Origin: Astragalus membranaceus
Lineage: Eukaryota; Streptophyta; Magnoliopsida; Fabales; Fabaceae
Length of the DNA: 64,000 nucleotides
NCBI GenBank assembly: GCA_039519185.1
Contig: CM076848.1
Coordinates: forward strand, 122,216,989-122,280,988
Reading direction: 5' to 3'
In this document: positions 33,139 to 45,417 of the stretch, in pieces
Numbering within the stretch: the stretch's first letter is position 1
Layout: each line of letters starts with the position of its first letter
The notes under the pieces: model-generated
Told to the model about the DNA's origin: nothing
Seen by the model: the letters and a program-made list of their open reading frames with translations, nothing else
Databases searched by the model: none
Program-made: the position numbers and the translations under genes

Positions 33139-35760
33139 ACTACTAATTTTTGAGGGGGCTCGATACTAGACTAGATCAAACTTGCAATATTTAAATTTTA
33201 GAACAACTACATTTGACATACGAAAATTGAGAAAGTGATATACTAGAAGTGAAATTTATTATTTTATCTAATATAAATTTATACCAATCCACCATCTAAT
33301 ATAAATTTATACCAATCCACCACATATGATTTTACCAATATAGACATTTAGGAAAAGTGACACCTATACTAATTAAGGATAAAAATGTAATTGACTCACT
33401 AAAAAACAAAAATAATTTTTCATTTTCTCCAACACTTTCACTTTATCTTTCTTCTCTTTTAACAGTTTTTTCTTCTCACACTCTCTTTCTTATTTTTTTT
33501 CTCTTTCTTCCTACACTCTTTTTACTCATTTTCACTTTTCTTTTTTTTTACCAATCCTTTTCACTTTCTCCTACATTCTCTTTCTTCCTTTTTTTTACCA
33601 ATCCCACTTTTTCTCTTATCATATCAGTTTAGTTTTTTTAACTAAATTTCTAAATTTATACAAACACTACTCTACTAAAATTTTAACTATCACCTTTTTG
33701 GAAAAAATTATCACCTTAAAATTTTAATTTTTCTCTCCAAAATATGTTTATACTCTTATTGATAATCACTTCACTTTAATTCTTTTAACTAAATATCTAA
33801 ATTTATACAAACACTACTCTATTAAAATTACCTATAAAAATGTAAATGAGTCGTACTAAAAAACAAAAAAAACTATCACCTTTTTTGAAAACGTTATCAC
33901 CTTAAAATTTTAATTTTTCTCTCCAAAATCTGTTTACACTCTTATTGATAATCTACTATCACCTCTTATTGATAATCTACTATCTATCTTTTACAATCTA
34001 CTATAATCAACTAATCAACTAAAGTAATCAATGGAAAGTACGAGATAACTGCAATAATATATAAAAAAACACAGGACAACTGCACTGAAATATAAAAAAA
34101 AGCACAGTATTAATATTTGTCATTGATAATTAAAATTTTTGAAGACTACTATAAACCTATCTAAAAAACTATAAGATTTAATGACTATTTAAAATACCAA
34201 TTAATATTTAAAACAAATATTTCTTATTGATAATCTACTAATCAACTAAAATAATTAATTGAAATTACGAAATAACTGCACCGATATATAAAAAACACGA
34301 GATAACTGCACTTATTTATAAAAAAAACATGAGATTAATATTTGTCATTGATAATTAAAATTTTGGAAGACTACTACTATAAACCTACTGTCTAAAAAAT
34401 AAGAAAACTTAATGACTATTTAAATTAGTAATTAATATATAAAACAAATATTTCTTATTGATAACCCAGAGCGTGGGGTTCAGCGGTTGGGGCTGATCCT
34501 CCCTTAACTAAGGGTCGGGGGTTCGATCCCCACCTTGGGTACGGAGCAGTGTTAAAACTTTGGGCCAGCTCTCCTGCCCCTCGAGGCACCTACAATGAGC
34601 GGGGGATTAGTCACTGCTGTCCGTGCGGTGGATACTCGGGTTTACTCAAGAAAATCTAATATCTAACTTTTATTATCTACTATAATCTACTAATCAACTA
34701 AAATAATTGAAACTACGATATAACTGTACTGATAAATAAAAAACACGGGATAACTGTAGTTATATATAAAAAAACACGGGATTAATATTTACTATTGATA
34801 TTTGTAATTTTTTTTGACAATTTATAATTAATATTTACCATTGATAATTATAATTTTGGAAAACTACTATAAACCTACTACCTAAAAAAATACGGGATAA
34901 CTGCAATAATCTACTATAATCTACTAATCAATGGTAAGTAAGGAATATTTAATTAATATTTAAAACAAACATTTCTTATTGATAATCTACTATCTACTAT
35001 AATCTACTAATCAACTAAAATAATCAATTGAAACTACGAGATAACTGCATTGATATATAAAAAAACATAGGATAAGTGCAGTGATATATAAAAAAACACG
35101 GGATTAATATTTGCCATTGATAATTATAATTTTTGAAAACTACTATAATCCTACTATCTAAAAAAACAAGAAGACTTAATAACTATTTAAACTGATTAAT
35201 ATTTAAAACACACGTGACACATATTTGTCAATAATACCTAAAAAGGACAAATAATTGTCACTGATATATAAAAAACACGGAATAAATATTTGTTATTGCT
35301 AATCTACTATCTATCTTTTACTATCTACACTAATCTACTAATCAACTCAAATAATCAATTGAAACTATGAGATAACTGCACTGATACATAAAAAAACACT
35401 GGACAACTGCACTGATATATAAAAAAATACGGGGATAACTACAATGTTATATATAAAAACACGAGATAGTTGCGCTGATATATAAAAAAAACATGGGATA
35501 ACAACACTGATATATAAAAAACACACGGGATAAATGCACATTGTTTTTAAATGATACCTTTACATTTTTAGTTTTTATATTTATCAATTTTTTATTTGAA
35601 ACTCCATTTTTATCTACTTTAAGTTTTTCTTTATTTTCACGTGGTAATATTCAGGCTATTTATATACTGTCTAAATTCATTCATAAAAATCACGACAGCA
35701 CCTGTGCGTATGCAAGTCATTCTCTATATTTTATAATTGTTTTAGATTAATAAGATTTCA
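33139..35760. mobile_element. AT-rich Helitron-related repeat region
   Basis: Non-coding, very AT-rich. Many copies of a unit like GATAACTGCACTGATATATA followed by A-runs and ACACGGG, and of TTATTGATAATCTACTATC. The same units fill 48120-49800, which has a recognisable Helitron 3' end. The counterpart here (GCACCTGTGCGTATGCAAGT near 35697-35717) is degraded and lacks CTAG, so the element is old or truncated. The left part (33420-33640) is pyrimidine-rich low-complexity DNA. A SINE interrupts it at about 34465. I see no gene. Confidence 0.55.
34465..34665 (+). mobile_element. tRNA-derived SINE
   Basis: About 200 bp, GC-rich inside AT-rich DNA. It has an A-box-like region (GTTCAGCGGTTGGGGC) and a B box GGGTTCGATCCCC about 35 bp later, as in RNA polymerase III promoters. 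The tail includes GTCCGTGCGGTGGATACTCG. The flanking repeat (TTATTGATAA...ATCTAATATC) resumes after it; a clear target duplication was not found. Confidence 0.65.
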
Positions 35761-35928
35761 AATTAACGTTTCTGTAATGGTGTCACGTAACGCGTTCGGC
35801 CGTAGAGTAGTACCAGTTGTTTTTTAAAAAGAGACCCTACGCTGCGCTGTTGACCTTGCTTACTATACAGCAGCACAGAGTGTTGAGACTGAGGTTGCAT
35901 TCAGAACGAAGCAGCAACAACAATAACA
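35761..35928 (+). promoter_or_regulatory. Proximal upstream region and 5' leader of the HisHF gene
   Basis: Short stretch between the repeat region and the start codon. It ends in AGCAACAACAATAACAATGG, a CAA-rich leader with a good plant start context (AACAATGG). No convincing TATA box is visible. Helitron-like DNA therefore lies within about 200 bp of the start codon. Confidence 0.45.
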
Positions 35929-38900
35929 ATGGAGGCGCCGCCATATGCTGCTTCATATTCCCCTTCTTCTCTCCTTCTTGTTCGCAAAAAACCAATTTCC
36001 TCCGCTAGATTCTCTCATTTCAGCAATGTCAGAAACTCAAGGAACTTCTCAATTCGTGCCTCCTCTTCTAATGATTCCGGTTTGTCTCGCATTTTTGTGA
36101 ATACTCTTTTGAAAAAATAATACATTTTTTATCCTTTTTTAGGGTTTTGGTTTTATTCCGCACTCTCTCATTTTCTTATCTGCTTCGTTGTTTTTAGTTG
36201 TTACTTTGCTTGACTATGGTGCGGGTAACGTTCGGAGTGTTAGAAATGCTATCAGATTTCTTGGATTTGAAATCAAAGATGTAAGCTTTTTACTCTATTT
36301 ATTAATGGGGTTGTTTTTGTTGATGCATGTTTGAATCTGAAATAACTGTGTTGCTTTTAGGTGCAAACCCCAGAAGACATTTTGAATGCAAGCCGGTTAA
36401 TCTTTCCGGGTGTTGGAGCATTTGCACCTGCTATGGAGGTGCTAAGCAAAACTGGGTAATTTTTATTTTTGCCTTTTTTTTCAGACTTAATTTCCTTGCT
36501 GGTTCAGTAATTACTTTAGTACTATGGTTGTGGGGATATATTTCTGAAGGGTTAAAGTAGTAGGCTAGTGAAGGAAAACAAAGGATATGACAGGATATAA
36601 TTTTCACGCAATTCCAAATTATTAATGTTGATCTTGGTTCTCTTTTGCATGATTAAAATTCACTATGCACAATAAGAATGAGTTAAACCAAGACTCCTAT
36701 TATGTATTGGGATTTACAACTACTGCAATGATACCCAAGTAAGACGAGACATTGATATTTTTGGGATGTTGGGCCCAAATAGGCATTCAGTTAATTAGTG
36801 GCCCAAATCCATTGTATGGGGTGTTTTCCATACGGTTATAAGGGGTTTGGAAGAGAGAGACAGGTTATCTTTGATCATCTTTCAGTTAGAACCTTTTGAA
36901 GGCTGGGCAGAGGGTTTGTTCTCTCTGAAGGAGCAATAGCTCTGGCTTACTGGGGTTAATTTCTTCTGTAATGCATCTTGTTTTTCAGTATCAATACAAT
37001 TTCTACTTCTCTGAATTTCTGTGTTCCTAACAATTGGTGGTTGTTGCATAAGTGTATTCATTTTATATATTATGTATAAATCAAACTCATTTTGTATTAT
37101 GCCTTTCGAATAGCATAATGTCTCATTGTCTCTATACTCTGTAGTTCTGCTGAATTTACCCAATGCATTGTCATGTACACATTCAATGTTTTTTAAGGAA
37201 AATTAGTTTTGATATTTGATACTTTGTGCGTTGAATTTTAGCTTGAGTCGAATGTTTTATTTTGTTATTCACTTTTGTATGAAGCTTCAAGAAATATATT
37301 TTTTTGCAGGATGGGTGAAGCACTATGTTCATATATTGAAAAGGACCGCCCATTTTTAGGCATTTGTCTTGGACTTCAATTGCTTTTTGAATCTAGTGAG
37401 GAGAATGGACCAAGTAAGTTATAAAGTCCTCCTTTGTTATTGTTATATTTGATAATCCTTGAATTTCTCTCTGAACATTTTGATATTATGCCATAAATGG
37501 TTACCAAGATTTTGGTCCAAGTAGACGTGAAATTAAGCTTTGCTTTTCACTTATCGTGCAAGTTTTGTAAGACACAATTTAGCAATGGTTTGGAGGGGGT
37601 AATCAAATCATCCCATAAGTTCAACAATTATGTGCCTAGTATCCATCTTATTAAGCAATCTGTCTTATCCAAATGGGATTGGTTCAAGCTAGTTGGATAA
37701 AATGGCAAGTCTTAAATTTGGGCTTAGAACCTAACTCATCTCCACAAAACCGGTTTGTAAGGTGAGGACTGCCCATGCCTTATAAGAACTATTTAAGCCA
37801 TATTTTTACTCAATGTAGGACTTCAACACATCCGCTCACACTCATGTTTGGACATTTGAAGTGTGGACTGATATGACTGGAATAACAGTGATTTCAACAC
37901 ACCCGTTCGGGCATTTAAAGTGTGGACTGATACAACTGGAGTAATAGTGATTTCAACACACCCCCTCACGTCCAAGACAAACATCAGGGTCATGGACAAA
38001 TAGGTGGAATAATAGAAAACATGACCCATCAACAAATCTAAGATAGATTTTGATACCATCTTAAATTCGAGCTTATCGTCTAACCCATTCTCACAAAGTA
38101 GGCTTGTAAGGTAAGGACTGTCCAAACCTTGTAAGAGCTATTTAGGTCGTATCTCTAGTCTATGTGGAACTTCAACACCTCACGCTCAGGACTGGACATC
38201 TGAAGTATGGAATGATATAGGTGGAATATCAGATTAACAGTGATTTCACTAGAAAGAATATCTCAAGTATAATTTGAGTTCCACCAAATCAAAATTAGTG
38301 AAATTACAGTGGACAACTATATGACTACGGATGTTCTTTGGTGGTCTAGTAGTGAATATTTGCAATGAAGTGCTGGCAAGAGCAAAAAATAGTTTTCTCA
38401 TATATGAGTACTGAGGTGAATGAGTATACATGGAAACACAAGGCTATCAACAGATTTATCTTTTGGAGTAGCATCACCAATTGATGAGAAGATGATGGAA
38501 AGTCACTTAAGATGATTTGATCATGTAAGATAAAAATCAATATGGGCTACAGTGAGAAAAATGGATCAAATGGAAGATAGTTTGATTGAAAGGAATAGAG
38601 GAAGACCAAAGAAAACTTTAGGAAAATCGATAAAAAGTCCCTGCTCTGATATTGAAATTTTGTTTTTCCGATAGAGTGCAGTGAGGACGATTAGTCTGTG
38701 TAGCTGACTTCATTTATTGGGATTATATTTGTTTGTTGTAAATTCATTTTTCTTTAAGCACATGTTTGTCTTGGAGATATTATTATTTGTACTTGTCATG
38801 TTTCGTTTATGTTTAATCTATGCATTACTTCTAAAAAAAGTTTTTCTTACTACTACTAATACATTGAAATACTTACTGACTTAACATGTGCAGTTGTGCA

Positions 38901-41900
38901 CCCACAAATTTGGTTGGTTATGAACTTGCCTTGACAGTATATGTTCCTCCGATATTTTTGTTTCCTTTTGACTCAATTTCTTAACACGGAAACTTGGTTT
39001 CCTGAGCACTGCCAGAGCTAGTTACCTCTCTATTCACACTTTTAATTGAAGTATTGAATGGAAAAATATGCTTGTGAATCAGTAAAAGGTCTTGGCTTAA
39101 TACCTGGAACCGTTGGGAGATTTGATTCATCAAATGTTTTTAGAGTACCGCATATTGGATGGAATGCTTTACAAATCACAAAGGAAGCGGAAATTTTGGA
39201 TGATGTTGGAAACCACCATGTCTATTTTGTGCACTCTTATCGTGCCATGCCTGTATGTTTCCACTTTCTTTAAAAATCTGCTTGTTACTTTGCTTCCATA
39301 GTCATATTTTATGTTTATATGATTTGTGAATGTTAAAGTAATTTGAGTTGCCTCATTTCTCAGTCAGATGGTAACAAAGAGTGGGTATCCTCCACCTGCA
39401 ACTATGGTGACAATTTTATAGCTTCTATTAGAAGAGGAAATGTCCATGCAGTTCAGTTCCATCCAGAGAAGAGTGGAGGCAAGTTTTATCTTCCTTACAA
39501 TTTTTTAAAATTTTCGGTCTGTTTTTTGTTATTGATTTTTCTTTTTTAAATATACAGAACCCTAAATCATGGAGGCAAAATCTTTTTAAAATTTCTACTC
39601 TTCATTAGCTTGTAATTGAACTCTGTCTCTGCTCATGTAAGGAATAAAAAACCTAATTCAGTTCAAATTGAATTTTTTTACTGTTGTTCAGAAGATTTGA
39701 GTTTCTAATTTTTATTGGCTTTTGGTAGAATACTGAAATATGCATTGCTGCAAATTATACATCTTTTATTGGGAGGATGTGCATAGAAAGATATATTTAT
39801 TTTAAATATGGCTAAAGAAAAAATCTTTTTTCCTCCTTTTTTTTTGGCTGGCTTATTCTTTTTCTGATTTTCGAAATGAAATTTTCAGATGTTGGTCTCT
39901 CTATTTTGAGAAGATTCTTGTATCCGAAATCAACTTCGGCGAAGGTGGCATTCATACCTTTCTATGCAAATCTTCTGTATCACTATTAATATTTTGATTA
40001 TTTTGGCTCATGGTAACTAACCATTTCTGATATTCACTTGAAGACAGAAGCTTGGTGAAGGCAAAGCTTCAAGACTCGCAAAACGGGTAACACTCATGGA
40101 AAACCCTTTCTAATTTGAAATGGTTTATATGTATTCGCATCCTCGTCAATATTTTCAGTATTTTGATTGCTAACAAAGCATTGTCTATGAAGGTGATTGC
40201 TTGTCTCGATGTGAGAGCAAATGATAATGGGGACCTTGTTGTAACCAAAGGAGACCAGTATGATGTAAGAGAAAATACAAAAGAGAATGAGGTAACAGAG
40301 ATAATACTCATTTTTCATTAACATTTATGATTTTGTGGGTTTATCTAATTGATCTGATGCTAAAATATTGAGCCTATTCAATGCAAACTACTCATTGGCG
40401 TGGATAATTAAATACCGACTGTCTAGACTTTGTATATTCTATCAGCCGCGACATGAATTCTATTAAAGAGAAAGTTGTGTGTTTATCATCTTATGATGCT
40501 GTTTTAATTGTCAGGTTAGGAATCTTGGCAAGCCTGTTGAGCTAGCTCAGCAGTACTATTTAGATGGAGCTGACGAGGTATGCCTTTGACAATTTGGTTG
40601 TTTTCACATATTATGAAGCATGTTCTTTGCAGCTAAACTTCAACCTTGGATGCAGGTCAGCTTTCTAAACATTACTGGATTTCGCGACTTCCCTCTTGGT
40701 GATTTACCAATGTTGCAGGTTTGTGAAATGCGCAAAATGTAGTTTTTTTTTTGGAGTTAGTGCTAAATTGCATTTATCCAATATCTATAGTGGTTTCATT
40801 GTCACTATGGTTCTCTATAGGTGTTGCGATACACATCAGAGAATGTTTTTGTACCCTTAACAGTTGGGGGTGGAATTAGAGATTTTACAGATTCAAATGG
40901 AAGGTATTATTATTACTAACCTTTATGCTGAATTGGTGATTATGCTATTGTCCTTATAGCAACATTTTTTCTGTTTAAAATTGCTCATATTTTTATGATC
41001 GTTTCATCCGAATACCTATATTGCAGGCACTATTCTAGTTTGGAAGTAGCCGCAGAATATTTTAGGTCTGGGGCTGACAAGATTTCAATTGGAAGTGATG
41101 CAGTTTATGCTGCAGAAGAATATTTAAGAACTGGAGTATGGAATTCAACCTATTGATTGTTTCCATTGATAATCACTAAAATACCTGTTTCTTCTGATGT
41201 TGTAATGGCTGTCATATTTAGGTAAAGACTGGGAAGACCAGCTTAGAGCAGATATCAAGAGTATATGGGAATCAGGTAAACTAACAAAGGATAATCATAT
41301 CTACTTCTATATTTTTCCCTCCATATCCATGTACCTATATAAGTACTAGAGACTCCCTGATCATGCATGTACCATAAACCTCCCCCACATCTAAATTACT
41401 ACCGTGTTCTTTCAAATTAATGTATCGGTTGCTGCAGCTGCTCATATTTCATAACAAATTCTGGAGTTCATGAATTATTTATGAGCAAGATATTAAAACT
41501 AGTTTGGTAAAGTGGGAGTGATAAGGTGCAAGGTTCAATTTCTCCCCTTCCTACTAACATAACTAATACTAACACTAAAATTTTCGATTCAAAACTACAC
41601 AGATAAGGTGCAAGATATTAAACTAGTTTGGCATGTCCCATCCCATGTTGTTTCTCCTAATCACACTGGTATCTTGATAAATTGCATATAATATGCTCTA
41701 TGAATAGTATATGATTGCAATATGCATCCTTGCTGAGTTTTTTTTTCGTTTCTACGTTACAGTAGTTTTAATATTCAGCCTGGCTTTTGAAAAGAAAATA
41801 TATTAAGCTTTTGAAAGTTTGTTGTAAGAGAGAAAGGAGTAGATGTATACTTATTTTGCGCCATAACTAATGTCAAATGAGTGGTAACTAGTTAGCTTGA

Positions 41901-44900
41901 GAATAACCTCTTCAGAAAATATAGGGAGCCTTGTATTCTGCTTTATTGTGATGTCAACAGTGGTTTACATAAGCTAAGGGGTAGTCTCGAGTGATAGTTA
42001 GGATAAAATTTCCCCCTTTCTCCTTAAAAAGAGAGTACTCCCTCTGGAATTATTTATAAGCAAAAAATGCAGTTTTAGGTTCATTGAATAAGTGATGTAT
42101 CTGATCTATATTATAGACCAAATACATCAGTTATTCAATGAACCTAAAACTATATTTTTTTGCTTATAAATAGGTCCAGAGATGTATGTTTTTTGCTGTC
42201 ATGTCTAGGGGTTTAATATTATTAATGTTTGGTTGAGTGTCTGTTCATTAATATGGATATATTTGCTGAAGTGATTTGTTCACCTATATGGCATTATTCT
42301 TCAACACATTGATCATCAGTGTGTGTGGTGCATGATGTAAGGATTCAATTATACCAACTGATTTCCAATTTGCAGGCAGTGGTTGTTAGTATTGATCCCC
42401 GTAGGGTTTACGTGAAGGATCCTAATGATGTGCAATTAAAGACCATTCGTGTTTCAAGTCAAGGTGAGGTTCTTTCTTTTCTTCTCAGTTTTCTTTTGAT
42501 TTACATTCGTATTACATACATAACTTGGATGTGTCACCAGATTCGGTTGAATTTCCACAACTATTGTGAAATTGCTTCTAACTAATAGATCTGTATGCAG
42601 TACTTTATATTGGTGCAATATATTTTTGTGTGAAAGAAAATGTGCTCAAGGCTGCAGTTGGGGAATTTGTTTCTATTTTGTCTTATTTAATCACAAAAAC
42701 CATTTCTAAGAGCAGTTTGAGTTGAAAAACTGACCTTTTCACATAAACCAAATATAAAAATTTCAAAACCATTTTATGTTGGTTTCAGGTCCAAATGGAG
42801 AAGAATATGCGTGGTATCAGTGCACAGTAAGTCTGTTATCTCTCTTCACTTATTTTTTTGAACACGTCCACTGTGCTTCATCCTAATCTTGTTTTTCTTT
42901 CATTTAAATTAAATATTGCACCATTAAAAATGGATACTACTAAACCAGACTTTTGTGAAGGCAAAATAAATAACTAGCGTGCAAAGCTGTTGTATTATGT
43001 GTTGAAGTGAAACTCTGACTCATATAGCTGTTGTATCATAGGTGAATCTAACTGTGTAGAAAGGATGTGATGTGAGTGCTTCTCGAACTTTTGTATGTTT
43101 ATTATTATACCAAACTTTGAGAGGTTCATTTGGGTTTTGTTATTCAATTGCTGTAACTATTAGTATTACAATCCACTCACCTGTTTTCAGTTTCTTTAGT
43201 CAGTGCGTGATCGTGAGGTTGTAATTCATCCGTCTCTTGGAATTTCGTCAAAGGGAAATAATGAAAATAAATTCATTTGACTACTTGCTAATACGTATAT
43301 TGTCTATTATAAGGTTAATGGAGGGCGAGAAGGCAGGCCAATTGGTGCTTATGAACTAGCTAAAGCTGTTGAAGAGCTTGGTGCCGGAGAAATACTTCTT
43401 AACTGCATCGATTGTGACGGTCAATCTCACTCTCTATCTTTTAACTAGATTTCATGTATTATTATTTTTTGTTAAGATTGATTTTTTAAAATCATTATAC
43501 AATTAAAGTTGAATTAAACATGTTTTGAGAATGTTTGATTTTTTTGTCTAATTTCATTATTTGCAAACGTTCAATTGTTTTCAATACCTTTTCATCATCA
43601 TTGAATTTTAAAAAGTAAAAATGATTATTGAGCTGATCTCAATCTACAATATATTGATCTCAAATGTTTATAAATGACAATTTTCTGTGATTACTATATT
43701 TAAGGTACTTATAAATCCCTGTATTTTATGAATCTCTCTCTCTCTCTCTCTCTCTCTCTAATATTCTATGATGTGTAATTTTTTTTTGAAACGCTCTAGT
43801 GTGTACTTTAGACACATGGATTCCATCACTAGTCTCTTCCAAGCGTGTTTGCATGGAGTATTTTTTGGGGGGAAATAAAATATCTTACATTAAAATTTTA
43901 AACTAATATTTCAATTCCTCCCAAAAAGTACTCCATCCAAACATGGGGTTATTTCTTTTCCTTCTCAACATAGTGTAACAAGTGGCAACTCATTATCATG
44001 TTGCATGTTGCATGTTGCATTTGAGTATTTTCCTCATTCTTTATTATTTCTAAATTTTTTTGGAGGATCTACGATTCTCCCTCTACAAATTTGTACTTCC
44101 CCCCTTCTCTCTCTAATGGAAGTTATTTGTCTTTTCTAAAAAGGAAGTATTTTTGGGGTCATTTGATTATATCTTTAATAAAATACTATTTTTATCCTCA
44201 TTTATTTATCTCTATTTTTAATATAATATTTCAGGTCAAGGAAAAGGATTTGATGTAGATTTAATTAAGTTGATCTCAGATGCCGTAAATATCCCTGTGA
44301 TTGCAAGTAGTGGTGCTGGTGCTCCTGAGCACTTTTCTGAGGTGTTTGAGAAAACAAATGCATCTGCTGCACTTGCTGCCGGCATTTTTCATAGGAAGGA
44401 GGTATAACTTGTGTTTTATTAATTTCTTAATGCTAAGAGGAATGATTGTTGTTAATTTTAACCTATTACTGATCATTCATTGCATTAATCTATTCATTTT
44501 CCTTTTTATTTATGAGGTAAAAAGAAACACTTCTAAGATATAGCTTTTCGTTACGACTATTTTTTAACTTCTTGTGGAAAAGAGCTGAACGCATATCAAG
44601 AAGTTAAAGGACTTTTTTAAGATAGGAAGAGGCGTAAATCTCAGCCATGAGATCTTATCACAATTGGTTAAAAAAACAAAAACATAAAATGATTTTTTTA
44701 AATACTAAAAATGTGATGTAATCATTAATAATTTTCAATCTTGACTTTACATGGATGGTTAAGATCAAAAGTTATTTAAATCACATGACTACTTAAAACA
44801 TGATTTTTGTTTTGATTTTAACCATTTATATCATATCATATTTCCCTTACAGTCAATTGCAGGTATATAGTTAATGTCCATTAGAATGCATGTTATGTGT

Positions 44901-45365
44901 CTTAGGATTTGGATTGGGCCTAGCTCAACCCTACAAAATCGACTTGTAAGGTGAGGGATGCCTCCCACTTATATACTCTTTTAGGTCATATCACATCCGA
45001 TGTGGGACTCTTAACACACCCCCCTCACGCCCAAGACTAAACAACTGGAGCGTGATCCGAGTGGCCTGATAGCGGGTGGCCCAGCGGATCCTGGACTGAC
45101 TTTGATACCATCTTAGAATTTGGGTTGAGCCTAACTCAACCCTACAAAACTGACTTGTAAGGTGAGGGATGCCTCCCACTTATATACTCTTTTTTCGGGC
45201 CATATCACATCCGATGCGAGACTATTTAACAATTTGTAAGTGTGATTTTGATTGATTTAAGAATGTTATTCAAGCAGTGAATTTGAACCTTCCATAAATT
45301 TGCAGGTTCCTATTCAGTCAGTGAAGGAACATTTGTTAAAGGAAGGCATAGAAGTCAGAATCTGA
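35929..45365 (+). CDS. HISN4: Imidazole glycerol phosphate synthase HisHF, plastid (19 exons)
   Basis: A bifunctional enzyme of histidine synthesis. The glutaminase half releases ammonia, and the cyclase half uses it with PRFAR to make imidazole glycerol phosphate and AICAR. Coding exons: 35929-36079, 36198-36280, 36361-36455, 37310-37413, 39083-39252, 39364-39478, 39889-39944, 40048-40086, 40193-40291, 40515-40577, 40656-40718, 40821-40903, 41027-41135, 41222-41275, 42376-42463, 42789-42826, 43314-43419, 44235-44401, 45306-45365. They sum to 1743 nt (580 aa plus stop), near the size of plant homologues. Residues 1-50 are Ser/Arg-rich, fitting a plastid transit peptide. The glutaminase triad is Cys129 (GICLGLQLL), His234 and Glu236 (FHPEKS). 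The HisF acids are Asp277 (IACLDV) and Asp435 (SIDPRR); CIDCDGQGKGFD is also present. Intron 6 uses a GC donor. Exon 5's acceptor (39081-39082) has a weak pyrimidine tract. The gene looks intact. Confidence 0.96.
37705..38177 (-). mobile_element. TRIM-like element in HISN4 intron 4
   Basis: Two diverged direct repeats of about 115-120 bp (37705-37826 and 38062-38177) share CTTGTAAGGTRAGGACTG and end in GACTTCAACA/AACTTCAACA. They flank a roughly 235-bp interior, which ends on the + strand in GATACCATCT, the minus-strand primer-binding site TGGTATC. This is the TRIM layout, minus orientation, with no coding. The interior contains a duplicated block of about 60 bp (37855-37960). Confidence 0.65.
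38440..38680 (+). pseudogene. LINE (non-LTR) reverse transcriptase C-terminal remnant in intron 4
   Basis: Plus-strand translation gives SHLR*FDHVR, then TVRKMDQMEDSLIERNRGRP and KKTLGKSIK. It resembles the C-terminal tail common in plant LINE-type polyproteins (the LRWFGHV...RGRPKKT pattern). Stop codons interrupt it and the upstream RT is absent. Confidence 0.6.
42036..42186. mobile_element. Stowaway-like MITE in HISN4 intron 14
   Basis: 147 bp (42038-42184) with ends CTCCCTCTGGA and TCCAGAGATG flanked by TA (42036-42037, 42185-42186). The arms are almost fully inverted repeats (TTATAAGCAAAAAA...GTTTTAGGTTCATTGAATAA), so the whole element can fold into one hairpin. Typical of Tc1/mariner-derived Stowaway MITEs. 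Confidence 0.8.
43732..43760. repeat. (TC)n microsatellite in intron 17
   Basis: About 13-14 uninterrupted CT dinucleotides. Confidence 0.9.
44902..45231 (-). mobile_element. TRIM-like element in HISN4 intron 18
   Basis: Direct repeats of about 115-119 bp (44902-45016 and 45113-45231) flank a roughly 96-bp interior that ends in TTTGATACCATCT, a minus-strand primer-binding site. On the minus strand each repeat starts TGTTAA and contains CACATCGGATGTGATATG and a TATATAAG box. This layout is typical of small TRIM retroelements and of the legume CCCACATCGG family. Minus orientation, so its LTR promoter would read antisense to the gene. Exact ends are uncertain. Confidence 0.7.
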
Positions 45366-45411
45366 TCTATGTATTTTAGTGGCTAAATTTTTAAGATACA
45401 ATATGTAATGT

Positions 45412-45417
45412 AATAAA
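45412..45417 (+). terminator. Putative polyadenylation signal of HISN4
   Basis: AATAAA 47 bases after the stop codon, preceded by TGTAATG. Plant signals are loose, so other sites may be used. Confidence 0.5.

Noticed and set aside
35817..36008. Upstream ATG frame as the HisHF start
   Set aside because: Out of frame with the enzyme; the start at 35929 gives a transit peptide that joins exon 2 correctly.
44902..45231. TRIM as Cassandra (5S rRNA-bearing)
   Set aside because: No 5S RNA A-box/C-box sequence was recognisable in the 115-bp repeats; only the generic CCCACATCGG-type box is present.
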